Source: DASPKX01 sp035627835
GTDB taxonomy: Bacteria > Verrucomicrobiota > Verrucomicrobiia > Limisphaerales > SXQI01
NCBI GenBank assembly: GCA_035627835.1
Contig: DASPKX010000172.1
Coordinates: forward strand, 1-64,000
Direction of reading: 5' to 3'
Length of the DNA stretch: 64,000 bases
Made by a program: the position numbers and the translations under genes. Below, piece by piece: positions 34,774 to 42,048 of this stretch. The notes beneath the pieces are model-generated. The model was not told the origin of the DNA. It did no database searches and saw nothing but the letters and a program-made list of their open reading frames with translations. Position 1 is the first letter of the stretch. Each line of letters starts with the position of its first letter.

Positions 34774-37470
34774 ATGCCCCGGCTCCTGCTTTTCCTCGCG
34801 CTCCTTTTGGCGCCTCGTTGCGCAGCCGATGAGATTGGCCTGATTCGTGTGGGTGAGCCCTGGCGCTATTATCCCGTCACCCAGGCGCCAGCAGGAGATT
34901 GGCGTTCACAGAACTATGACGACTCCGCGTGGGCGAGTGGGCCTGGAGGGTTTAGCGCAGGCATTGGGTGGCGGCTGGAGGAAGCGACCCAACTCAGTGG
35001 ATTCGCTTTCAATTACCACACTGTCCTTTTTCGGAAGCAGTTCACAGTTGCCGACACAAACCTCATTCAATGGCTGGCTCTGCGCGCGGATTGGGATGAT
35101 GGGTTCATTGCTTACCTGAACGGCGTCGAAGTTCTGCGACGCGGCTTCTTCAATCCCACAAACCCCGTTGCCCTTACTGCCCACGCTGACTTCCCCCACG
35201 GCCGCCCTGCCGCCGAAGAGCTGGATATAACGGCGCACCGCCACTTGCTGCTGACCGGGACGAACACGCTTGCGGTTCAGGTCCACAACGCCGCCTGGAG
35301 CGCCACTGCATCGACGATGTGCTGGGCCGCTGAACTTCTGGCGAACTTCACACGAAGCCCGTTCATACAAAACACCAGCAGCAACTCAGTTCAAATCATC
35401 TTCAAGACACTGCAACCGACAACAGCTCGCGTGACGATCGCCCCGGTTGCCGATCCTTCCGACACTCGCGCCATCTCCGCACCATTCGCAACGAACAAGC
35501 ATGTGGTTACGGTGACAAACCTTATTCCCGATCAGCAATATAGCTATCAGGTCACCATTGAAGCTGGCGGACGAACTGCGCTCTCACCGCCAGCGCATTT
35601 CAAGACGCTTTCGATGAGAGGCGCGGCCCGCTTTTATCTCCTTGGCGACTCTGGCTCCGGCTCTGCGGAGCAAGTTGCGATCGCGCAGCAGATGCGGAAA
35701 GTCCCCGGAGACTTCGTCGTTCTGCTCGGTGACGTGGTTTACCCAAGCTTCGTGCCGCAGCTCGAAGACCTGCGCCTGTTCAGCGTGTATGCCGACCAGA
35801 TGCGCACGACACCGTTCTTCCTTGCGGCTGGGAATCATGATGGCTACGCGCACCGGCCCTTCTTTTTCGACGCGTTTTATTTGCCCACAAACAACATGAC
35901 CGGCGGTGAAGAGTTCTACTCGTTCGATCACGGCGCTGGCCACTTCATCGTCCTCGACACGGACCTGCAAGTGGCTGCTCGTTATGATGGCGACAGCCCG
36001 CAATACAAATGGCTGGAGGCTGACCTCGCGGCGACGCGGCAGCCGTGGAAGATGATCTTCTTCCACCACATCATCCGCAGCTCAGCATACCATAATTACG
36101 ACGACTATAATCGTAACGGCATCCACGACTCCGCCGAGCTGCAATTTAGCATTGGAACTCTCGCCGAAAAATACGGTGTGCAACTCATCGTCACTGGGCA
36201 CGACCACATCTACGAGCGCCTGAAGCCCCGCGGCGGAACGACCACGATCGTGAGCGGCGGGGGTGGCGAGGACACTTATTGGCTGAACATTCTTCACCCG
36301 GAGAGCGCGCGCTTCATGCCGGCCTTTCATTATTTGAAAGTGGAGTTGGATGAGCAACGCCTGCATGTTCAGGCGCTCGGGGCGGATAACGCTCCGCTCG
36401 ATGAACTCCATCTATTCCTCCCTGATCCCCCCACAAACACCCATGCATCCACGTGGCACACTCCGGTCATCGAAGCCGTTGCTGGCCATGAAGACGCCAA
36501 CATTCCTAGCCAGGAATTCGATTTCGTCGGGGAGCCGATCCCAACCCGCACCGGCCAATTAAGCTCCCTGGGCGCTGTGCATGTGAGTAATGATCGTGAA
36601 ATGCTGCACATTGGCTTCGCCACGCCGATGCTTCCCCGCGGCGCGGATCTGCTGGTTTTCATTGGCGCTCCCGGCCGAAGCGGAGTCAGGACGATGCAAG
36701 GCGTCGGCAACGGCCTCATTGATCCTGACGGGGAGGGGGCTGACGGGTTGGACGTGCTGGAAAACCTATCCTTCTCGGCATTTGAGCCTGCCGTGGCTGC
36801 AATCCTCGGCGATGAGCAGGCGGACGGAACTGCGCGAGGGTTTGGCAGAGCCGGAGCCTCGTTCCGAGGCGGCCAGGGCGTCTTTCACCTGCGCCCTGAA
36901 TTGCCGACCGTTGCCGGGGCGCGCATTCAGCAGTTCAACACCTCCCCACAAACCTTCAATTTTCCCTGGGAAGAGGATGCCGATTACATCAAGGTCTCGA
37001 TCCCGCTCTCCGCGCTGAACGCGTCCGTCACGGGTGACGTCCAGGTGGCTGCAGTGGTTGCGCTGCCCATTGCGAACCTCACCTCACAGCGCCGCGACAT
37101 TGACGGCGCTGTTCTTGGCGAGATGAAAGGCTCCAGGATTGGTCCCATTGAACTCACCCCGGTGCGGGTAAAACTCGCGAATGGGGGTGACAGTGATGGC
37201 GACGGCGCCACGGACACACATGAAGCTGTGGCGGGAACTGACCCGAACAATCCAGCTTCTGTTCTCCGTTTGAAAATCGTCCAAGAAGCCGAAGGACATG
37301 CCCTCGTGTGGGATGCGGTGGCAGGGAAAACCTACACCCTCCAAACATCAACCTCGATCAGCGCGCCTGCGTGGACCACGCACCGCACCGTTAACGGGGT
37401 GCAAGGCGCTCAGCGACTTTCATTGCCGCGGACGCCTACGACGACCTTCTGGCGCCTGGCTGTGCAATGA
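34774..37470 (+). CDS. Secreted metallophosphoesterase with TSP3-like repeat and shared C-terminal module
   Basis: A 898-residue exported protein (signal peptide about 1-18). An N-terminal beta domain (about 20-190, galactose-binding-like) and a purple-acid-phosphatase-type Fn3 domain (about 195-280) precede the calcineurin-like phosphoesterase. The latter shows GDSGSG (about 291), GDVVYPS, GNHDGY (about 353), FHHIIRSS and GHDHIYE (about 475), so all metal ligands appear present. A beta-rich domain follows. Near residue 805 a thrombospondin-3-like calcium loop (DSDGDGATDTHE...GTDPNNPAS) leads into the C-terminal module (about 828-898; YTLQTSTSI...W...FWRL). It probably hydrolyses phosphate esters outside the cytoplasm. 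Confidence 0.87.
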   Translation: MPRLLLFLALLLAPRCAADEIGLIRVGEPWRYYPVTQAPAGDWRSQNYDDSAWASGPGGFSAGIGWRLEEATQLSGFAFNYHTVLFRKQFTVADTNLIQWLALRADWDDGFIAYLNGVEVLRRGFFNPTNPVALTAHADFPHGRPAAEELDITAHRHLLLTGTNTLAVQVHNAAWSATASTMCWAAELLANFTRSPFIQNTSSNSVQIIFKTLQPTTARVTIAPVADPSDTRAISAPFATNKHVVTVTNLIPDQQYSYQVTIEAGGRTALSPPAHFKTLSMRGAARFYLLGDSGSGSAEQVAIAQQMRKVPGDFVVLLGDVVYPSFVPQLEDLRLFSVYADQMRTTPFFLAAGNHDGYAHRPFFFDAFYLPTNNMTGGEEFYSFDHGAGHFIVLDTDLQVAARYDGDSPQYKWLEADLAATRQPWKMIFFHHIIRSSAYHNYDDYNRNGIHDSAELQFSIGTLAEKYGVQLIVTGHDHIYERLKPRGGTTTIVSGGGGEDTYWLNILHPESARFMPAFHYLKVELDEQRLHVQALGADNAPLDELHLFLPDPPTNTHASTWHTPVIEAVAGHEDANIPSQEFDFVGEPIPTRTGQLSSLGAVHVSNDREMLHIGFATPMLPRGADLLVFIGAPGRSGVRTMQGVGNGLIDPDGEGADGLDVLENLSFSAFEPAVAAILGDEQADGTARGFGRAGASFRGGQGVFHLRPELPTVAGARIQQFNTSPQTFNFPWEEDADYIKVSIPLSALNASVTGDVQVAAVVALPIANLTSQRRDIDGAVLGEMKGSRIGPIELTPVRVKLANGGDSDGDGATDTHEAVAGTDPNNPASVLRLKIVQEAEGHALVWDAVAGKTYTLQTSTSISAPAWTTHRTVNGVQGAQRLSLPRTPTTTFWRLAVQ

Positions 37471-37489
37471 CTTGGGAGGAAGAGGAAGA

Positions 37490-37612
37490 CATCCGCAGAT
37501 TGCGCAGATTCCACAGATTAAAATCGGCAACGAATAAACGATTTCCTCTCTCTGCTATCTCTGCTGGCTCTCGTGATTCTGTTTTTTAATCTGCGTTAAT
37601 CTGCGGAGATCC
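37490..37612. repeat. CGCAGATT-type intergenic repeat element, copy 1
   Basis: The left arm (37491-37520) has CCGCAGATT, GCGCAGATT and CACAGATT; the right arm (37587-37606) is the inverse (TTAATCTGCG, TTAATCTGCGG). The arms flank about 65 bases of pyrimidine-rich DNA. Same family as the elements at 50242 and 59534. Confidence 0.75.
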
Positions 37613-37618
37613 TGCTTC

Positions 37619-38377
37619 TTACTTCGGTGTCAGGGTCACCTGCCGCAGATCCATAACCGCTCCGCCGGGCTTCTTTTGCGGCCTCACAGCGAGTGTGTAT
37701 CGCCCCGGCGCATCAAACTTAAAGACCCCCAGGTCTCTCGTGATGAAATCCTGAAAGTGCTTCGTCTCGATCACAGTCGTCTCCAGCCGCTGCCCGTTGC
37801 ACTCATACGCCACAGTGCTCCCGCCGTGCTTCGGTCCGCAGCCCTGTAAAATCTCGACCTGGTAAGTTCCCGCTTTGGGCGCATAAAAATCCCAGCTCAC
37901 CCAATCCTCAACCTTCATCCAGTAGCCAATGGTGTTCTTGTTGGTTTGCGGCTCGTAACGAACCATGGACCCATGGATTTCCACATCGCGCGCATGCAGC
38001 AGAATCACACCGTCGCGTTGCGGGCGGATGACGTGTGATGGAAGCTCGCTCGCATTGACATTCGTCTCGGCGCGGGGCGGAGGTTCCTGCGCGTTCTTTA
38101 GCTGCGCTTTGAGCCGAGCCAGCAACTCGGAGGTCAACGGCGAAACTTGATTGGCGATATTCGTCCGCCCTTCCTCAGGTTTGCTCAAATCGAACAGGCG
38201 AACATGCCCATCCTTCTCAAAACGCTCCAACCGGTGCGTCTCGGTTTCGAGCACATCCGCCGGGCCGGCCCCGGACCCCAGGTCATGCTCCCGGCTGAAA
38301 TTATCAGCTGCATGAACGGCCAGAAGGGAAGCCGCCATCAAAGTGAAACCAAGCAGTCGCTGGAACAAGGCTTTCAT
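37619..38377 (-). CDS. Secreted protein resembling the C-terminal tail of a sulfatase
   Basis: A 252-residue exported protein (signal peptide about 1-23). Residues about 46-95 (HRLERFEKDGHVRLFDLSKP, then EEGRTNIA...LLARLKAQL) closely follow the C-terminal segment of secreted arylsulfatases. The catalytic domain with its C/S-x-P-x-R site is absent. The rest (about 120-252) is a beta-sandwich of the type appended to sulfatases and fucosidases (WVSWDFYAPKAGTYQVEI, GRYTLAVRPQ, VMDLRQVTL). It looks like a sulfatase that lost its core but kept export and the tail domain; it may now be a binding protein. It follows the zinc-ribbon gene on the same strand after three bases. Confidence 0.7.
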   Translation of the reverse strand: MKALFQRLLGFTLMAASLLAVHAADNFSREHDLGSGAGPADVLETETHRLERFEKDGHVRLFDLSKPEEGRTNIANQVSPLTSELLARLKAQLKNAQEPPPRAETNVNASELPSHVIRPQRDGVILLHARDVEIHGSMVRYEPQTNKNTIGYWMKVEDWVSWDFYAPKAGTYQVEILQGCGPKHGGSTVAYECNGQRLETTVIETKHFQDFITRDLGVFKFDAPGRYTLAVRPQKKPGGAVMDLRQVTLTPK

Positions 38378-38380
38378 AAA

Positions 38381-38857
38381 TCACCCACGGTAAACGATCA
38401 GCACGCCATAATCGTTCAGCATTTGGCGAGTGCCCATATCAATGTGGCTGTAGTTCACTGTTGAAATTGAAATGATGTTCGCTTCCCCAACCTTTTGCAG
38501 GAACTCCGACACCCGCTCATCAAAGGCGTCATGCCCGACCTCCTGGCACTCCGTACGCTTAATGCAGCGAATCCGAATCTTTCGTTCGCCATCGGTTTTT
38601 GCCGCGACGTCCAGGGGCGCATTCGGCTTCTTGATCAGCACCTCGGCAGGCGTGTCGTGGACCGGCACCGCGAAGCGCTTATGCTCCTTATGCCCTGCGG
38701 GCGCGGACGCGGGGTTATGCGTCTTGAGATTGGCAGGGTCGGGCTGTGGAATGACAATGTTAACGCTGCAGGAAGGACAGTTGATCGCCTGGCCAGCCAT
38801 CTGTGTGTCTGCTTCCAGTTGTTGGCGGCAATTTGGGCAATTGAATAAAATTTCCAT
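38381..38857 (-). CDS. Zinc-ribbon protein of unknown function
   Basis: A 158-residue protein. The N-terminus (FNCPNCRQQLEAD...INCPSCSVNI) is a CxxC...CxxC zinc ribbon like those at the start of many PVC and myxobacterial proteins. A Pro/Ala linker follows. The C-terminal domain (about 90-158; IRIRCIKRTECQEVGHDAF... ending YGVLIVYRG) is a small alpha/beta fold I do not recognise. It has no membrane segment, so it is cytoplasmic. It is transcribed ahead of the sulfatase-tail gene with three bases between them, although one product is cytoplasmic and the other exported. Confidence 0.72.
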   Translation of the reverse strand: MEILFNCPNCRQQLEADTQMAGQAINCPSCSVNIVIPQPDPANLKTHNPASAPAGHKEHKRFAVPVHDTPAEVLIKKPNAPLDVAAKTDGERKIRIRCIKRTECQEVGHDAFDERVSEFLQKVGEANIISISTVNYSHIDMGTRQMLNDYGVLIVYRG

Positions 38858-39047
38858 GCGCTCCTCCGATGCAACGTCTGACGATCAGTCCGAGCCGCTC
38901 GCGCAACCCGGTGGTTTGCCGCATCCTACAATCCTGCCGCGGAACATTCCAGCCGGAAACGAAACGCTGGCTGCATCATTTGCAGACGCCTATTCGGCGC
39001 TCCACAAATATCTTCCCTCTCCTCCGGCGCTATCGGCATCCTGACTC

Positions 39048-39455
39048 GTGCCGCGAAAATCCCGCGCTCTCGAGCGCCGCACTCTAAAAAAATTTCAGAT
39101 CCCTGCCCCAGGACGAAAAACAGCTGCCTCCCCAAGCGCCGCGCACAATGTTTACGTGATCCGGCTTGATGGTGTGGTGGGCGACTGGTTGAAAGCGAAG
39201 AAACTGAACCCCAACCGCAATCCGAACCTGCCGTGCGTTTATGTGGGAATGACGGGCCTGGCTCCGGAAGAACGGTTCGCAAATCACAAAGCGGGGGTAA
39301 AAGCCGCGGCGGTCGTTAAATACCACGGCCAAAAACTTCTACCCGAACTCTTCGCCCACCTGAACCCAATGCCCTACGACGTGGCTGTCGTCATGGAACG
39401 CGAACTCGCGGAGGATCTACGCGCCGCGGGCTACACGGTCTTCGGCGGCAAATAA
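39048..39455 (+). CDS. Small GIY-YIG-like domain protein
   Basis: A 135-residue protein starting at GTG 39048. A basic N-terminus (MPRKSRALERR) is followed by a domain with NVYVIRLDG and CVYVGMTG, spaced as the GIY and YIG strands, then RFANHKAG and a late Glu (MERELAEDLRAAG). The pattern fits GIY-YIG nuclease-like domains, with the Arg and Glu at plausible positions. It is a stand-alone domain, so a DNA-processing or repair role is possible but unproven. It ends one base before the convergent sppA stop codon. The 190 bases upstream, divergent from the zinc-ribbon gene, hold nothing I recognise. Confidence 0.65.
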   Translation: MPRKSRALERRTLKKFQIPAPGRKTAASPSAAHNVYVIRLDGVVGDWLKAKKLNPNRNPNLPCVYVGMTGLAPEERFANHKAGVKAAAVVKYHGQKLLPELFAHLNPMPYDVAVVMERELAEDLRAAGYTVFGGK

Positions 39456-40559
39456 TCAGTTGGCGACCACAGGAGACAGGAAATACATCCGCCCAGCCTC
39501 AAGCTTCAAGGCATCTGGAGTCAGCTCCAGCTTAATGACAGGCGGCTCGCTTTTCCCAAACAGGCTAAACGCATCCAGGAACGAGAATGGCTGCTGATAC
39601 CGTATCAAATTAGCCTCACCGATGCCGGCGATCCGTTGGGCCGCGCGCACTGCCGTTTCAAAGTTGCCCAGCTCGTCCACGAAGCCATGCTGGTACGCCT
39701 GGGTGCCAGTCAGCACTCGACCATCCGCGTACTCCTGCCAGTTATCCGCCAGCTTCCGTCCCTCACCTTTGTTCAAGGTGTTAGCGCGGCTGCGACCATC
39801 GACGACCACCTTTTTGAACTTTCCAAAAGTCTCATCGACGATGTCCTGAATCATCTTGGTTTCTTCGGGATCAATCTCACTCGGGAGTTTTGAACCGCGC
39901 AGCATGTCCTTGAAGCGCCCGCTCTTGAAGACCTGCGGAGTCAGCCCAACCTTGTCCATTAACCCGCGATAATTGAACGTGGACATGATCACACCAATGC
40001 TCCCTGTCAGGGTTAACTCATTCGCCACAATCCACTGGCAGGGGGCCGACACATAATATCCACCGGAAGCCGCCAGGCCGCCCATGGCCGCGATCACCGG
40101 CTTGTCATATTCCTCCTGAAATTGCAGCAACGCTCGGGAAATATCATCCGAAGCCATCACTTCACCGCCGGGAGAATCGACCTTCAGAATCACGGCTTTA
40201 ACCTTGTCATCGCGGCCCGCGACCTTCAGTTGGTCCTCGATAAAATCGACCATGCTATTGCCGCTGGCATCGAATGAAATGCGCGTGATCATGCCGGTCA
40301 CATCAATGATCGCGATTTTGTCATCGGATTGATTATTCTCCACCAGAACCTCGTGAAACTGCATGCCGCTCTGCTGCCCGGTGGACTTTGATCCCAGCTT
40401 CGACAACAGCATTAGTCCGAGAACTCCCAACAGCAGCAGCGACAACAGCATCCAACCGCGCCCGGTCTTGCGCACTGTCACAGTCACAGGCGCCTGGGGC
40501 GGCTGCTGAGGAGGTAGCGGTGGCGGCGTGTGTTGAATTGGGGGCACCTCGTTGTCCAT
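39456..40559 (-). CDS. sppA: Signal peptide peptidase SppA
   Basis: A 367-residue membrane-bound serine protease of family S49, of the short SppA form. A Pro-rich cytoplasmic N-terminus (PPPLPPQQPPQAP) precedes one transmembrane helix (about 37-53). KVDSPGGEV forms the oxyanion region. AASGGYYVSA holds the nucleophilic Ser (about 165) and FKSGRFKDM holds the general-base Lys (about 212), spaced as in the Bacillus enzyme. It degrades signal peptides left in the membrane after export. ATG 40559 is chosen over an upstream in-frame ATG at 40622, which lies in the eno terminator. It is downstream of eno on the same strand but separated by that terminator. Confidence 0.9.
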   Translation of the reverse strand: MDNEVPPIQHTPPPLPPQQPPQAPVTVTVRKTGRGWMLLSLLLLGVLGLMLLSKLGSKSTGQQSGMQFHEVLVENNQSDDKIAIIDVTGMITRISFDASGNSMVDFIEDQLKVAGRDDKVKAVILKVDSPGGEVMASDDISRALLQFQEEYDKPVIAAMGGLAASGGYYVSAPCQWIVANELTLTGSIGVIMSTFNYRGLMDKVGLTPQVFKSGRFKDMLRGSKLPSEIDPEETKMIQDIVDETFGKFKKVVVDGRSRANTLNKGEGRKLADNWQEYADGRVLTGTQAYQHGFVDELGNFETAVRAAQRIAGIGEANLIRYQQPFSFLDAFSLFGKSEPPVIKLELTPDALKLEAGRMYFLSPVVAN

Positions 40560-40620
40560 GCGGAAGACCGTAGCCGACCGCCCCAGCCAGAGCAAGTCGC
40601 CCCCCGCAGCCGCGATTGCC

Positions 40621-40659
40621 AAACAAAAGCCCCTCTCCTCCGGGTGGGAGAAGAGGGGC
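40621..40659 (-). terminator. Rho-independent terminator of eno
   Basis: On the minus strand GCCCCTCTTCTCC and GGAGGAGAGGGGC form a 13-bp stem with one G-U pair and a CACCC loop, followed by TTTTGTTT. It lies 22 bases after the eno stop codon. Confidence 0.85.
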
Positions 40660-40681
40660 GCAAATCGGCTAACAGGAGCCT

Positions 40682-41962
40682 TTAGATCTTCAGCTTGCCG
40701 CCGTAAACAGCGTTGTCACCGAGCAACTGCTCGATGCGCAGCAACTGATTGTACTTGGCGACGCGATCGGTGCGGCTCAACGAGCCGGTCTTAATCTGGC
40801 CAGCGTTCGTTGCCACCGCGATGTCCGCGATGGTCGCATCTTCCGTTTCACCGGAACGATGGCTGATCACTGCGGTGTAGGAATTTTCCTGCGCAAGTGT
40901 GACTGCGTCCAACGTCTCAGTCAGTGAGCCAATCTGGTTCACCTTGACGAGGATGGAGTTGCCGACGCCCTGCTCGATGCCTTTGCGCAGGAACTTCACG
41001 TTGGTCACGAACAAATCATCCCCGACGAGCTGCACGCGATCGCCCAGGCGTTCGGTGAGCAGCTTCCAGGTTGTCCAATCGTTCTCAGCGCAACCATCTT
41101 CGATGCTGATGATCGGATACTTGCCGGTCAGCTCCTCATAGAAGCTCACCAACTCCTCACCCGTCAGCTTGCGGCCGGAGCTTTTCTTGAAAATGTAATT
41201 GCCGCTCTTCTTGTCGTAGAACTCGGAGGAGGCAACGTCGAGCGCGAGGAAGATCTGCTTGCCAGCTTTATAACCCGCATCCTTCGTGGCTTGCAGAATC
41301 ACTTCGATCGCAGCTTCCGCGCTGTCCAGCTTCGGCGCGAACCCACCCTCGTCACCCACTGCGGTGGAGAGACCCTTCTTCTTCAACACAGACTTAAGCG
41401 AATGGAAGATCTCGGTGATCGCTTGCAAGCCTTCGGAGAAGGTGTTGAAGCCGCGCGGCATGATCATGAACTCCTGGAAATCAATCGGAGCGTCGGAATG
41501 CGCGCCGCCGTTGATGACGTTCGCCATCGGCACTGGGAGCACCTTGGCATTTGTGCCGCCCAGGTAGCGGAACAAAGGCAGGCCGAGATATTCCGACGCG
41601 GCCTTCGCGTTCGCCAACGACACTGCCAGAATCGCATTCGCGCCCAGCTTCGACTTCGTTTCTGTGCCGTCGGCTTCGAGCATTGCCTGGTCAACCGTCA
41701 GTTGATCCAGCGCATCCAAGCCTTCAATGGCGGGGAAAATCTTGTCGACAACATTCTGCACGGCTTTCGACACGCCCTTGCCAACGTAACGCTTCGCATC
41801 ACCGTCACGCAGTTCCAAGGCCTCGTGCTCACCGGTGCTGGCGCCAGAAGGAACCGCCGCGCGCCCCAGCGCTCCGCCTGCGAGCAAGACATCGACCTCA
41901 ACAGTCGGATTGCCGCGGGAGTCCAGAATTTCACGTGCTTGAATGTCAACAATAGTGCTCAT
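40682..41962 (-). CDS. eno: Enolase (phosphopyruvate hydratase)
   Basis: A 426-residue enolase of standard bacterial length. It interconverts 2-phosphoglycerate and phosphoenolpyruvate in glycolysis and gluconeogenesis. Clear signatures are AREILDSRGNPTVEVDV at the N-terminus, SGASTGEHEALELRDGD, the metal ligands in LALDVASSEF and ISIEDGCAENDW, ILVKVNQIGSLTET with the catalytic Lys, and SHRSGETEDATIADIAVA near the C-terminus. All key residues appear intact. It is also a component of RNA degradosomes in some bacteria. It stands alone: a terminator follows, and the upstream gene is divergent, 86 bases away. Confidence 0.97.
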   Translation of the reverse strand: MSTIVDIQAREILDSRGNPTVEVDVLLAGGALGRAAVPSGASTGEHEALELRDGDAKRYVGKGVSKAVQNVVDKIFPAIEGLDALDQLTVDQAMLEADGTETKSKLGANAILAVSLANAKAASEYLGLPLFRYLGGTNAKVLPVPMANVINGGAHSDAPIDFQEFMIMPRGFNTFSEGLQAITEIFHSLKSVLKKKGLSTAVGDEGGFAPKLDSAEAAIEVILQATKDAGYKAGKQIFLALDVASSEFYDKKSGNYIFKKSSGRKLTGEELVSFYEELTGKYPIISIEDGCAENDWTTWKLLTERLGDRVQLVGDDLFVTNVKFLRKGIEQGVGNSILVKVNQIGSLTETLDAVTLAQENSYTAVISHRSGETEDATIADIAVATNAGQIKTGSLSRTDRVAKYNQLLRIEQLLGDNAVYGGKLKI

Positions 41963-42048
41963 AATCAGAAAGAATCAGCGTCCAAAAACGCGGCGCGCAT
42001 ATTAAGGGCCGGCCCCGCGCTGGCAATAAGTTTTGAGCCTCGCTTTCA

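Noticed and set aside
38472..39044. Plus-strand frame of 190 codons opposite the zinc-ribbon gene
   Set aside because: Antisense to a gene with clear CxxC motifs; the product shows no conserved pattern.
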